The notes under the pieces are model-generated. The model was not told the DNA's origin and ran no database searches. It saw nothing but the letters and a program-made list of their open reading frames with translations. Positions 22,850 to 35,439 of a DNA stretch of 64,000 bases are shown one piece after another. The stretch covers positions 25,818,954 to 25,882,953 of the forward strand of contig NC_092096.1 of NCBI RefSeq assembly GCF_045679555.1, read 5' to 3'. The stretch comes from Salvelinus alpinus (Eukaryota; Chordata; Actinopteri; Salmoniformes; Salmonidae). A program made the position numbers and the translations under genes. How positions within the stretch are numbered: the stretch's first letter is position 1; the number at the start of each line of letters is the position of its first letter.

Positions 22850-24335
22850 GTGCCAGCCAGTCAGCCAGCCAGTCAATCAGTCAGCCAGTCAGCTAGTCAG
22901 TCAGTCAGTCAGTTAGTCAGTCAGCTAATCAGTCAGTCAGTCATCCAGTCAGTCAGTCAGTCAGTCAGCTAGTCATCCAGTCAGTCAGTAATTCAGCTAG
23001 CCATCCAGGCAGTCAGTCATCCAGTCAGTCAGTTGGTCAGTCAGTCAGTCATCCAGTTAGTCATCCAGCTAGTCATCCAGTCAGTTAGTCAGTCATCCAG
23101 TTAGTCATCCAGTCAGTTAGTTAGTCATCCAGTTAGTCATCCAGTCATCCGGTTAGTCATCCAGTCATCTAGTTAGTCATCCAGCTAGTCATCCAGTCAG
23201 TTATTTAGTCATCCAGTCAGTTAGTTAGTCATCCATCTAGTCAGTTAGTCAGTCATCCAGTTAGTCATCCAGTCAGTTAGTTAGTCATCCAGTTAGTCAT
23301 CCAGTTAGTCATCCAGTTAGTCATCCAGCTAGTCATCCAGCTAGTCATCCAGTCAGTTAGTTAGTCCTCCAGTCAGTTAGTTAGTCATCCAGCTAGTCAT
23401 TTAGTCAGTTAGTCAGTCATCCAGTTAGTCATCCAGTCAGTTAGTTAGTCATCCAGTTAGTCATCCAGTCAGTTAGTTAGTCATCCAGCTAGTCATCCAG
23501 TCAGTTAGTTAGTCATCCAGTTAGTCATCCAGTCAGTTAGTTAGTCATCCAGTTAGTCATCCAGTCAGTTAGTTAGTCATCCAGTTAGTCATCCAGTCAG
23601 TTAGTTAGTCATCCAGTTAGTCATCCAGTCAGTTAGTTAGTCATCCAGCTAGTCATCCAGTCAGTTAGTTAGTCATCCAGTTAGTCATCCAGTCAGTTAT
23701 TTAGTCATCCAGCTAGTCATCCAGTCAGTTAGTTAGTCATCCAGTTAGTCATCCAGTCAGTTATTTAGTCATCCAGTTAGTCATCCAGTCAGCTAGTTAG
23801 TCATCCAGTTAGTCATCCAGTCAGTTAGTTAGTCATCCAGCTAGTCATCCAGTCAGTTATTTAGTCATCCAGTTAGTCATCCAGTCAGTTAGTTAGTCAT
23901 CCAGTTAGTCATCCAGTCAGTTAGTTAGTCATCCAGTTAGTCATCCAGTCAGTTATTTAGTCATCCAGTTAGTCATCCAGTCAGTTAGTTAGTCATCCAG
24001 CTAGTCATCCAGTCAGTTATTTAGTCATCCAGCTAGTCATCCAGTCAGTTAGTTAGTCATCCAGTTAGTCATCCAGTCAGTTAGTTAGTCATCCAGCTAG
24101 TCATCCAGTCAGTTATTTAGTCATCCAGCTAGTCATCCAGTCAGTTAGTTAGTCATCCAGTTAGTCATCCAGTCAGTTAGTTAGTCATCCAGTTAGTCAT
24201 CCAGTCAGTTAGCTAGTCATCCAGTTAGTCATCCAGTCAGCTAGTCAGTCAGTCATCCAGCCAGTTAGTCAGTCAGTCAGCTAGTCTGTCATCCAGTCAG
24301 TCAGTCATCCAGTCAGTCAGACAGTCAGTCAGTCC
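22850..24335. repeat. ~1.5-kb tetramer-based array with 32-bp higher-order unit
   Basis: Built entirely from AGTC, AGTT and ATCC tetramers. The edges are simple AGTC/AGCC repeats; the core (about 23250-24230) settles into a 32-bp unit of eight tetramers: AGTC AGTT AGTT AGTC ATCC, then AGTT AGTC ATCC, with AGCT and ATTT variants. Confidence 0.95.
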
Positions 24336-24541
24336 ACACAGAACAGAGCAGGGAAGAAAGGAGAGTATGTATAGGGGGTGTTTGTATTTACATGAATGTA
24401 GTCATCTGATATTTTAGCATTTGAACCCAGACAACTATCCTCTATCCATGTTGCAGGGATGCTCATTGTCATGGTGTTCATTGTTCCTACGCCTGAACAT
24501 AGGAGCAGCAGTATTTTTTATTCATTCCAAGGTTTGGTTAT

Positions 24542-24716
24542 AACCTGTTTGTAAACATCATTATGTAGTTATTAATCAATACATATGTATAAATGCATGT
24601 ATAAGGCCTTTGAGTGACTTGTTTACGAAATCTATTTTCTACAAAATACCTGATTAGAAAATATATTTGCTACAAAATACACAAATGAATGACAATTAAT
24701 TATTTACAAACAGGTT
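24542..24716. repeat. Inverted-repeat element (14-bp perfect arms)
   Basis: AACCTGTTTGTAAA at 24542-24555 is the exact reverse complement of TTTACAAACAGGTT at 24703-24716. AT-rich interior. Probably a MITE remnant. Confidence 0.5.
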
Positions 24717-24894
24717 GTTCACAGGTAATGAGCTATTAAATAATGCTTTATAAGCACTTTATTAACCCCCCGTTTAAATAAAGCTTCACCCTATCTATAT
24801 ATAAATGGTATTTTGGCCTGATGGGTGCATGTCATGTTATCTGGTTACAGTAAAGCCTGTGATCGCATTCGTCTTGCTTTTGACTCAGGCTCTG

Positions 24895-25045
24895 CTCCTC
24901 TCCCTCTCTCTCTCCCTTCCCTCTCCCACTTTCCCTTCATCTCTCTCCCTCTCCCCCCTCCTCCCTTCTCTCCTCTCCTCCGTGTCCCACTCTCTCTCCC
25001 CTTCCCTCTCCTCCCCTGTCCTCCATTTCCATGGTTCCCATCACC
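24895..25045. repeat. CT-rich tract
   Basis: Low-complexity CTCTCCCT sequence; open frames here are incidental. Confidence 0.85.
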
Positions 25046-25309
25046 CTCCTCGCCATGTTTCTCTCAGTTTTAAAGCATAATTAGATTTCATGCTCAACCA
25101 GCTAAATAGATATGCCTTTTCGTGTTCCCAGCCCTGTCCACACTGATCTGCTGGCATAATGTGAAGGCCGCTCCACCCGCACTCTCTGCACTCACCGAGG
25201 CAATGGGTCATTAAGAGCTAAAGAAGCTGTCTGTGTCAGTGCATAGGAACTAGAACACAATGGTGTTTGTCGACCGTGTATTCAGAGGCTGAGTTGAATG
25301 ACTAGGAGG

Positions 25310-25382
25310 ATCCACTGACTCAGTGGGTTGGAGTGTGGAGCAGCCAACACCATGGTTGTGGGTTCATTTCCCGCATGGGTTT
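25310..25382 (+). mobile_element. tRNA-derived SINE head fragment
   Basis: An A-box-like CTCAGTGGGTTGGAGTGTGG and B-box-like GGGTTCATTTCCCGC at tRNA-like spacing, but no acceptor stem or clean cloverleaf. Read as a decayed tRNA-derived SINE, not a tRNA gene. Confidence 0.4.
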
Positions 25383-25654
25383 CTTATTCTGCATAAATAT
25401 TTTAACTTTCAACTGTCAGAGGTAAAAAGAGTGTACTTATGACCATATTAACGGTATTATATTTTAGAAAGGTGTTTGAAGCCAACCCGGGTTGTATGTC
25501 TGTGTATGACTCCGCTCCCCATGAGAGAGCTGGTGTTAGCAGGTATATTTCAGGAGGAATGCCCACGGCCCATCTGCGTAAGCAGCTAAAGGCTATATCT
25601 GTTACCCAGCTACCCAGACACTAGGGCACACGGTCTGGGCCCGCAGCAAACTGC

Positions 25655-25912
25655 TGCACTCTCTCTCTTTGATCTCTCTCTCTTTCTGACCTCTCCCTCT
25701 CTGCTCTCTCTCTTGTTCTCTCTTTCTCTCTCTCGCTGCTCTCACTCCCCTCCTCTCTCTCTCCCTCTCTCTCTCTCTCTGCTCTATCTTTGTCTCTCTC
25801 GCTGCTCTCACTCCCCTCCTCTCTCTCTCCCTCTCTCTCTGTCTCTCTGCTCTATCGTTGTCTCTCGCTCTGCTCTCACTCTCCTCTCCCCCCCCCCTCT
25901 CTCTCTCACAGG
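25655..25912. repeat. CT-rich tract with ~65-bp duplication
   Basis: The block CTCTCTCGCTGCTCTCACTC then CCCTCCTCTCTCTCTCC occurs twice at about 25723 and 25795, with a third weaker copy. Confidence 0.8.
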
Positions 25913-27354
25913 CTATATTTAGGTGATCTCTCTAGCCTCTAGGGTAGGGGGTGAGTGTCCTGACTCTGACTCAGACCTGGGGGTTGTACTGGTCTGGGAT
26001 ATCTTTGAACCGCGCTAACTCGTTCCCCCCATATCCCATAAATCTCCCCCACGTTCCACCACTGAAGGCTTGGGGATCCACACTTTATTTTCCTGTTTGT
26101 TGTTTTAGTGTCCGGTTTTAGTGTCTCATCCACCCCCTCCTCCTGTTCAGGCCTCTGGGAAGAATGAAAGACTACTTTGCCTGACCTGATGTGTGTGTAC
26201 ACTAGGAAGACTGGAAGTAGAAGTAATCACCCAGCGTTATGCTAAAGCTAAACTAACCTAGGCTACGTCGTCCCCTGCCACCTGTGGCACATGGTACCTC
26301 CCAGAATGTTCCATTGTGTTCCGAGACGTTGCCCGGGAGACGTTGGGAATGGGAATGGTTAACAGCTGTTTGGACCGATGCCCTGTCCACCACAGGAACC
26401 CCGGCTGTACGTAACGCTGTACAGTATTCTTGAATCCCGGAGCAGGGAATGAGATCTGGGATTAGACTACAACACCATGTCTATCTGTTGAGACAGAGAA
26501 GGCCGTTTAAGACATTCTTGTCTAAAGGATCACTAAACTATCCTCAGCAACTTGCTTTGAATTTAAACCCAGATGAAGAAACTTAGATACACTATTTCAA
26601 TATATTGAGCTAAAAACCTTCTTAGTCTTGAGTCTGACTTGAATGCCAACTAGACCAAAACCACCAGCTCTATAAAGTTTTGACCAATCTGCTCTAAACT
26701 CGCAGAATTTTGACAAAATCTTAAAGTGAAAATTCACAATTTATTGATCATTTCTTTACCTTGGAATAGTCTGACTGCAATGTACGATGAGTCTTTGATT
26801 CATTGGCTATATTCACCACTTGCTAACACATCCTATAATACCCCAAAACAACGGAGGCTCAGTCATCAGTGCTTCATGTCCGTTAGTCTACCAGTTCACA
26901 CGTTAATCCCAGACTTTATAAAGTCAATAATAAATAAATAACAGAGGGATTTGGACACGATGGGGCTTGTGGTCTGTAATGGAGTCATGTGGACACAAGT
27001 GGCGTTTACAACACTGGTTGGGTCAGAGTGGACTCATCAGAGACACACCTCAACTCTGAACAACCTCAGCAAAGAGGCACTTAGCCTCATTGTGTGGGTG
27101 GTAGACTGATGTTAATTGGACATTTTGGCTGGAGGGTTAATCTTCTATTTTTAACATGTCACATGAAAGTGGGTATGGTGTATTTTGTGAGGCAGAAGGG
27201 ATGGGTGGGTTGGGTAAGGCTGGTGTGGTCTGCTACAGTGCTAGGTTGATCCAGTGGAGTGGGAACCCCGGTGCAGGCATTTCGGACTGTCAGATGATTG
27301 TCAGATGTCCGGAACCAAAAGGTTCTCCGAAGTGACATGAGGTCATAGACTAGC

Positions 27355-27733
27355 ACCCACTCCAAGCTGCATTTCCATGGATTCCACTCCAAGCTGCATT
27401 TCCATGGATTCCACTCCAAGCTGCATTTCCATGGATTCCACTCCAAGCTGCATTTCCATGGATTCCACTCCAAGCTGCATTTCCATGGATTCCACTCCAA
27501 GCTGCATTTCCATGGATTCCACTCCAAGCTGCATTTCCATGGATTCCACTCCAAGCTGCATTTCGATGGATTCCACTCCAAGCTGCATTTCGATGGATTC
27601 CACTCCAAGCTGCATTTCGATGGATTCCACTCCAAGCTGCATTTCGATGGATTCCACTCCAAGCTGCATTTCCATGGATTCCACTCCAAGCTGCATTTCG
27701 ATGGTTTCCACTCCAAGCTGCATTTCGATGGTA
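27355..27733. repeat. 27-bp minisatellite, about 14 copies
   Basis: Unit GATTCCACTCCAAGCTGCAT plus TTCCATG. The period is a multiple of three, so several frames stay open and encode nonsense 9-residue repeats such as MDSTPSCIS. A C/G variant (TTCCATGG versus TTCGATGG) divides the array into a left and a right block. Confidence 0.96.
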
Positions 27734-27892
27734 ACCTGAAATTTCACAACACCCCCGGGTGTATTTTTACTGTGTCTGTTGGAACACACTACAGTACATA
27801 CTAGACGCTCTCCTTGAATTGTTTATCATTTCATTAAATATACACTATTCTCGTGTCTGTGGGTGTGTGTGTCTGGGTGGAAGTGTTTAACC

Positions 27893-28289
<397 letters not shown>

Positions 28290-28724
28290 AGGCATCCTTG
28301 TATAGTGAGATATATTAAAGCTATTTGTAAGTGTATGATCGTCATTTTGTGATGTCATGGAGATTCTACTGTAGGGGAAATGAACATGCCTGGACAACAG
28401 TGGACAGTCTCTCCTCTCCTCATATACTCTCTGTTGTTATTTATACCATAAGTACCCATTGGAGTGCAACAAGCACGGTTGCCATGGGTTCCCACATAAC
28501 CAGCCGCCTCAGATCTAAGCAGGGGTTCCGTGTTCCGGTACTCTGACTTCTTAACAGGAAAATGATGGTGGGAGAAGAGTGAAAGAGAGAAGAACATCAA
28601 TAACCTCTCGCTGCCCAGGATAATGAGGACGGAAGACAGCTAGCTACAAAGCCTACAATTACTGTGTGATTGACCTCGATAAATAAAGAGGATATTATCC
28701 TTTAACTGCCTGTTTTGCCTCTCA

Positions 28725-28975
28725 GGGAGGGAGGGAGGGGAGGGGAGGGGAGAGAGTGATAGAGAGCAAAGGAGATGGTTAAAGTGAAACAGACTGAAGG
28801 AGAGAGAGGAGGTTAGAGGTAAAATGAGAAAAGGAGGGAGAGGGAGGGAAAGCAAGGGGAGCAAAGGAGAGATAAAGAGTGATAGAAAAACAAGGAGAGA
28901 TGAAGCAACAGAGAAAAGAGAGAGAGCAAGGTAAACAGTGAGAAAAAGAGATACCAAAGAGAGAGAGAGACTTGT
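28725..28975. repeat. GA-rich (polypurine) tract
   Basis: Mostly G and A, units such as GGGAGGGAGGGG and AGAGAGAG; minus-strand open frames are incidental. Confidence 0.8.
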
Positions 28976-28979
28976 TTGT

Positions 28980-30940
28980 CTTCACCATTGTTCTGTCAGG
29001 TTGGTTATTAAAGCCTACTGCTCCACAGTACCAGCTTTTATTAGGTATCTGATGGCTAAATTATAGCCTCTCTCTCCCTCTCTCTCGCACTCTCCCGCCT
29101 CCTCACGCCTATGTCACTGGTATATCCCTCTAAGAGTAGATTAGAAGGAAAAATCACCACTAATAAGGGGTTGAGGACAGATACTAACTCAGTGTATGAG
29201 ACCGATAAATAACTAATGTTATGTTAAAAAACACCCCCGTTCCAGTCTGCATCTGTCTGTCAGGCAGTTGCTGCCTGCTGCCGTGCTTCTTCTCCCTGAC
29301 AGTTTGACAGTATTTAGAGATCAAGTGTGGCTCCGCTGACAAAGTGTGAGTGTCAAAACACCCCTGTGTTAACAGCAGAGAGTGGAATGAAGAGGAGAGG
29401 AGTGACTCAGAAAGTAGTGTATTTAGTCTAACTGGCTGCCGCTCAGTTGCGTCGCTACTGTTAGCATAAACTTGGGTAATGTTGAACTTTGGTTGCTAGC
29501 TCTCGTTGGGACCGTTAAGTCGCTGTGTATGTCCTCGTGTCTCATCTCCTCCTTTCATTGAAAATTACTGGTCGCTGGTAGTTAGGTCACTGATTATCTC
29601 AGTTACATGTGAGAGGTAACTGCTAATCCTAGGTTTGTGTCCTGTCCAGAAACACATCCTACCCCCTAGATCGGATTATGTGAAAAGATTGGATAGGTGT
29701 GAGCTATATGGCAAAATCTACACCTAGCCTATCAGGGATAAGATTAAACATACCTATCCAAATGTTTCAGATCTACATTAAATACTGAGGGGATGGGGCT
29801 AAGGGTTGTTTCAGGATGGGGCCTTGACCTCTTTGTCGATCTGTTTCTACTCTATGATAGTGCTCAGGAATGATGGGGCTTTTGACTTTGCAATCGATGG
29901 AGCTCTCTGCTGGCTAGTGGTGTTTACATGGTGTCAGGTTCTGCAGTGATACAAACAGAAGTAACAAAAGTAAACAAATAAAAAACAATACAGCTATGGA
30001 GTCCAAACATTACATTTGACATTTTAGGCTTGACTGAATGCTGACGCTGTTGGAAGACCACTTCATTGTTTTTGTAAAAAGAAAATCACTGACATTGTGG
30101 CTGTGTGGTTACTCTGGGTCATTGTAACTGTTATAGGCTACCTGTGTACTAATTGAGAGCTGTTGCCTTGGCAATGAGGAGAATTGTGATGATCACTAAT
30201 TAAAGGTTGAAATGAGAGGTGAGATTCCGTGAGATATCGTACCGTCTTTAGATCCAAACCCTGAATTAAACGTTTATCTTGACATAGAAATGAAACAGTA
30301 TCTGACGACAATGACACAACACTTCTGAACAGAAAGTCTCCTTGAACAGTAGTCATCACTTTCTGCTGTTTAAATGGGTTCTGTAGAAGCGAGATTTGGC
30401 TCTTTCACACTTGTCTGGAAATCTGTTCTCTCCTTGTCTGCAACGATTGGAGAAGACTTTACAGGTGGAAACCATGTGGTGGAAGCTCACCATCAGGCTG
30501 GATTTAACCTGGTCAGTTCATTCAGATCAGAGCAATGAAGCAGAGGAAGGAAGAGCATATGGAAAAGAAGACAGACAAAGTGTTAATGGATAGGCCTATG
30601 TGGAGGGCATACGGTGGCTGTGGAGAATACGTTTTAGAAAAGAGAGAGAGAGGGTTGGAAAAAAAGACTTTATTGGTATAGGTGAAGGAAGTCATTTTTA
30701 GTTCAGAGGAATCCTTCAAGGGAGACTTTCTAGAGAAATCTCTCAGTGATCTTTTTGTGAGAAAGATTGACCCAGTGGTGGAAAACTCCCATCTTAAATG
30801 CCTGCTTGCCAGCTCTTTCTGAACCCAGCGATGTGTGCTAGTTAGCATATTGTACAATGCCTTTAAAACCCCCAAAAATTTAACGAAACTTTTCTAATCA
30901 AAACATATTTACAGTAGCCTAGCATACTTAGCATGAAGCT
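28980..30940. other. Intron 1 segment, no gene or named repeat seen
   Basis: Only unremarkable sequence apart from an X-box-like motif at 30162. Confidence 0.5.
30162..30175. promoter_or_regulatory. RFX X-box-like palindrome
   Basis: GTTGCCTTGGCAAT is close to GTTGCCATGGCAAC. Inside intron 1 of cacna2d1. Confidence 0.35.
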
Positions 30941-31394
30941 AACACACTCTATTAGGCACCCACAAAATGCCTCATAAGTTCATTTATAAGGCCTTATGAT
31001 ACATTAGTGCATTGTAACACTAATTGAAGTGTGTATCAGAATACGATTATACCGTGACAGTTTGGATGGCCTTCATTCTTTTTTCATTTATTTATTTTTA
31101 GATGGGCCCTATAGTAAAGACACGTCATTTAACGGTAATAAATGTTTCACCTTTTACCTTTGGAATGAACAATACCAGTCATGATGTTTTCATCTCATTG
31201 TCAAACAAATCACTTGAAAAAGTAGGCTACCTGCGCATGTTGGTCCACTCCACAATAAATCCAGCATCCACTGGCGCCATTAATCAATGGAAAGAGACAT
31301 CTGTTACAAAACATCAAAAAGTGTGAAGACATTTGGAGATTGTCATTGGGTCTACACTCTTATAGCCTCAATTCATTGATGCATCTTGCTGACA

Positions 31395-31508
31395 AAAAGG
31401 ACCCTTTGTGGTTCAAGGTATAACCCTTTTGGGTTCCATGTAGAACCCTCTGGGACAGCCGAAGAACCCTTAAAGGTTCTAGATAGCACTTTTCTTTCTA
31501 AGAGTGGA
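31395..31508. mobile_element. MITE remnant ('GGTTCTAGATAGCAC' type)
   Basis: Contains ACCCTTTTGGGTTCCATGTA, GAACCCTCTGGGACAGCC and AGAACCCTTAAAGGTTCTAG, the hallmarks of an abundant fish MITE known to me only from memory. One arm only. Confidence 0.5.
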
Positions 31509-31835
31509 GGAGAAAGGTTCAATTACCTTCTGGTGTGTATTCTAAATGGTTATCTGGATATTGGAACGTAGCCATTGCTTCAGTTAGTAGCTACATAAAG
31601 CCGGATGAAACGGCTGCATCATTTTGAAAAAGAAGCTGGGTGAAATGGAGAGGAGAGAACAGAAATGGCCTCAGTAGTCTAAAGTAACCCGAGGGCTAAT
31701 CCAGCCAGAGGTCAGACAATGATGCTCTCACTCTGAGTCAGACAAGCTATTCTGGGCTTCCCACTCTTCTGTAACGGGCTCTGGGATTGGACGCTCTGCT
31801 CTGTGTTGTGCGTGGTTATTGGTTAAACACGTTAT

Positions 31836-32310
31836 TGTCACACCCTGGCCTTAGTTATCTTTGTTTTCTTTATTATTTTAGTTAGGTCAGGGTGTGACAT
31901 GGGGAATGTTTGTGTTTTGTCTCGTTTCGGGTGGTTTTATGGAAAAGGGGGTGTTGGGTTTAGTGTATGGGTTTGTGTTGAGTGAATGTTTCTAGGTATG
32001 TCTATGGTTGAGTGAATGTTTCTAGGTATGTCTATGGTTGCCTGAGTGGTTCTCAATCAGAGACAGATGTCTTTCATTTGTCTCTGATTGGGAGCCATAT
32101 TTTAGGCAGCCATAGGCATCATGTTTTTGTGGGGTCATTGTCTAGGTCTGTGTCTGTGTCTAGGTTGCATGTTTGCATTTTGTTCGGTTATAGCTTCACG
32201 GTCGTCTATTTGTTGTTTTGCTTCGTTCGTTCATCTCCTAAATAAAGAGAAGATGTATTTTTCACACGCTGCGCCTTGGTCCTCTCTCTCTCCCTTTGAC
32301 GTTCGTGACA
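31836..32310 (+). mobile_element. Solo LTR (475 bp) with 5-bp target-site duplication
   Basis: Starts TGTCACACCCTGG and ends GTTCGTGACA. The five bases on each side are identical: GTTAT at 31831-31835 and 32311-32315, the signature of LTR-retrotransposon integration. An internal hairpin (GGTTCTCAATCAGAGACA at about 32047 and TGTCTCTGATTGGGAGCC at about 32080) is shared with the LTR at 6332. A polyadenylation-like AATAAAG lies near 32240. It contains a 30-bp tandem duplication (31979-32038). No internal coding region remains. Orientation is taken from similarity to the first LTR. Confidence 0.8.
31979..32038. repeat. 30-bp tandem duplication within the solo LTR
   Basis: TTGAGTGAATGTTTCTAGGT plus ATGTCTATGG occurs twice in tandem without mismatch. 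Confidence 0.9.
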
Positions 32311-32315
32311 GTTAT

Positions 32316-32440
32316 TCTTGGGCAACTTGTTCACTATGGCCCTTGAGCAAGGCACTTAACTCTAATTGGCTCCAGGGGCGCTGTACTACTATGGCTGACC
32401 CTGTAAAACAACACATTTCACTGCATCTACGTGATAATAA
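32316..32440 (+). mobile_element. SINE body/tail fragment
   Basis: CCCTTGAGCAAGGCACTTAA, CTGTACTACTATGGCTGACC and AACACATTTCACTGCATCTA are typical of the 3' body of tRNA-derived salmonid SINEs. The tRNA head is absent. Confidence 0.55.
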
Positions 32441-32576
32441 TGATATATACTGTATACAGTATATATATATTTGTTTTATTGTTTGTTTCCAAGTCTTTGA
32501 GAGAGGTGGCCTGATTGGGGATAGTACTGTTAAATACTGTGTTTCTAGGGCACTTGGGGTCAGATCCTACTCTAAC

Positions 32577-33068
32577 AGTCAGGTAACAGTCAGGTAACAG
32601 TCAGGTAACAGTCAGGGAACAGTCAGGGAACAGTCAGCGATCAGTCAGGGAACAGTCAGCGATCAGTCAGGGAACAGTCAGGGAACAGTCAGCGATCACT
32701 CAGGGAACAGTCAGCGATCACTCAGGGAACAGTCAGGGAACACTCGGGGATCACTCGGGGATCAGTCAGGGAACATTCGGGGATCACTCAGGGAACGCTC
32801 AGGGAACACTCGGGGATCACTCGGGGATCAGTCAGGGAACATTCGGGGATCACTCAGGGAACGCTCAGGGAACACTCGGGGAACACTCGGGGATCACTCG
32901 GGGATCAGTCAGGGATCACTCGGGATCAGTCAGGGAACATTCGGGGATCACTCAGGGAACGCTCAGGGAACACTCGGGGAACACTCGGGGATCAGTCAGG
33001 GAACATTCGGGGATCGCTCAGGGATCACTCAGGGAACGCTCAGGGAACGCTCGGGGAACACTCGGGGA
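32577..33068. repeat. 11-bp minisatellite, about 45 copies
   Basis: Units of TCAGGGAACAG with variants (TCAGCGATCAG, TCGGGGAACAC, TCGGGGATCAC). Variant types are clustered: CAGTCAGG early, CTCGGGG late. Confidence 0.95.
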
Positions 33069-33154
33069 AACATTTGTCCTATTTTATGCCTCATCACACC
33101 CCTGATATAGCACTTCAGTTGATGAGTTACTGTACATAATACAGACCCTTTCAA

Positions 33155-33226
33155 CACCACACACACACACATACACACACACACACACACACGCGCACTC
33201 GCTCGCGCGCACACATACACACACAG
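33155..33226. repeat. (AC)n microsatellite, interrupted
   Basis: ACACAC runs interrupted by GCGCACTCGCTCGCGCGC. Confidence 0.9.
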
Positions 33227-33229
33227 ATT

Positions 33230-34810
33230 AGGCTAAGAGGGGCACCTTACCCCTTCACCTTTGAACCCCATTATGTCCTCTGAAGGCCCCTGTGCTCTGG
33301 TTTCAATGGTTTCCAATACACACAGGTGACAGCTGGTCTGGGGAGGCGTCTTCTGTTACAGAGAGAAAAATATTTGTCTATTCACCAGCTACTGTACAAG
33401 GTTAATAGGTTAAATATATGAGAGGCTAATTCTGTGAGGCTAAGATGCAATTGAAAGATTAAATCAAAAGATTAACCAAAAGATCCTCATTGACAGTAGT
33501 GGGGAACTCTCCAATGAATTCTCTGAACAATTTAAATATCTTTGTCTAATCACCTGTATGTGGTGGGGTGTATTTGGATGGCTTACTGATTTTGTGAAAA
33601 TGAATAAAAACACTAAAGTTATCATATGTCTTTGACAAAATTACTGAATGCAATACTGCACGAAGCAGGACAACACGTCTTAACTGATTCAATAGTGATC
33701 ATCTGTCCTGTCCGCATCTATTCCCATGTAGTCATATAACAAAATCACCACCTCTCCGTTTGGAATTCACAGACACGCATTTAAATTGAAATGTCTCGGC
33801 AAGAAACCTTGTGGGAGGTCCATGTCATTTCTTTTAAAGTGTAGGCTCTCCCTCTGCATATCAGATTATTTATTCATCCAAAATAATAACCAGTCCTCTC
33901 TCTCCTCGGGCGCACCTCCGGCAGTGTACCCGTGTTGATCTGCGCTCTGCTCTCTCCACAGAGCAAAACAAACCTAAACATTGCATTGTGTAAGAGGAGG
34001 ATGGCAAGAAAGAGAAAATGAAAAACTGCCGCCGTTTTCCAAATGTGCACAGTCTGTTGTGTAAGTGGGGGATGTTAAGAACACAAGCAGCAAGACAGCG
34101 AGAGAAAAGGCTCTAGGGGGTTATGGGTCTCTCTCTTTACACTTGGCTGAGTTTCACAAGGCTCCACTCAGTCCCAGCCCCGGAGTGTGCAACTGGCTGT
34201 ATTGCTTGGCTCTCTCTCTCTCTCTCTCTGGCTCACCAGCCATTTTGGGTTTTCCCGCCTCAAAGCCCACACCCCCTTCCTCCGTTTCCCCTTCGCTAGG
34301 GAGAGTGAGAGGGAGAGATGAGAGGGGGAAGGGGTAGGGCGATGTTATCTCATTTTTCCATGACCCGCTCCAAGTTTCCATCCTCTCAGATGGCTTTGTT
34401 GAGCTCTTTAAGTGTTGAAACCTCTTTTTTAGACATTACTTCATGGTTTGTCTTTGACAGAAAAGCATTGCTTTTCCTCCTTTGTGGTAACATCGCACTT
34501 TTTAAATTATGTGTTGAGGTAGAGCTCGTCTTTTTAAACAATACAAGAACCCTCATTCTTGACTTTAGATGAAGCAAGCTTTTTCGCAATGTTTTTATCA
34601 CAGTTGTTAGTTCACTGTGTACCAATAGTGATGTGGTGTCATTTTTGAACCAACACTCTGACCTCTGGGTCCTCCATAGCTGCCAGAGGCTACAGGACAG
34701 TTATATTATCTTTACTCAGAAACGGTGGCCCCTCCATAGGACGAGGTTTATTGTTGCTCCCCTCTCCTCATTACCGGCTGCCTCTCCTGTTTCAAACAAG
34801 TTATGGGGCT
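33230..34810. other. Intron 1 segment, no gene seen
   Basis: A short CT run at 34210-34230 and no other recognisable structure. Confidence 0.5.
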
Positions 34811-34811
34811 G

Positions 34812-34907
<96 letters not shown>
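34812..34907. repeat. (AC)n microsatellite
   Basis: 48 uninterrupted AC units. Confidence 0.98.
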
Positions 34908-34908
<1 letters not shown>

Positions 34909-35439
34909 CAAATTGGCTATAGGCTGTACCGTCTGTCTGTAGTTATTATACAGTATTGGATACTGTAAGAACTAATCATCATTTAATCGCGAAGCAGAGT
35001 TGGCTTTTGGCCAGATTTACTAAGCTCTTCCACCTGTTGTTGGTTACCTGAGGGAATACGGCATAAAAGATGGAACATAAGGTCAGTATTCAGAGAAGGA
35101 TTAAAAATAGTCAGCCCATATGTTCAGTCGTAGAGCCTCATCATAGAGAATATGAAGTCTATTCATTATATTATAAATGCTGCGTTCTACGTGAGCTGTT
35201 TCTCTCTGCATTTCCTGTCCAAATGCTCTTCTAAGTGCAGCGGCAACACATTTACATTTTAACAGAGGACCTCATTGCCGAGGGCACCTGTTGCATCTGC
35301 CTAGCCTGTTGGATAGGACCAAGGGACACATTTCCAGAGCGCACCCTGTTGCACATAGCAGACAAAAGCTGACTACAGGCTAGGACCTTACTGTGACCCC
35401 TAGAAGCTATTCCTGCTGTGAGCTAAGAGCTATGAGCAG

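Noticed and set aside
24890..25080. Secreted-protein-like frame with a hydrophobic start
   Set aside because: The hydrophobic and Ser/Pro content comes from a CT-rich tract; no homology.
25316..25382. Possible tRNA gene
   Set aside because: A- and B-box-like motifs are present but no acceptor stem or cloverleaf; better explained as a decayed tRNA-derived SINE.
27159..27789. Repeat-protein-like frames on both strands (W-N-P-x-K-C-S-L-E type)
   Set aside because: 27-bp minisatellite, period divisible by three; no start context or homologous protein.
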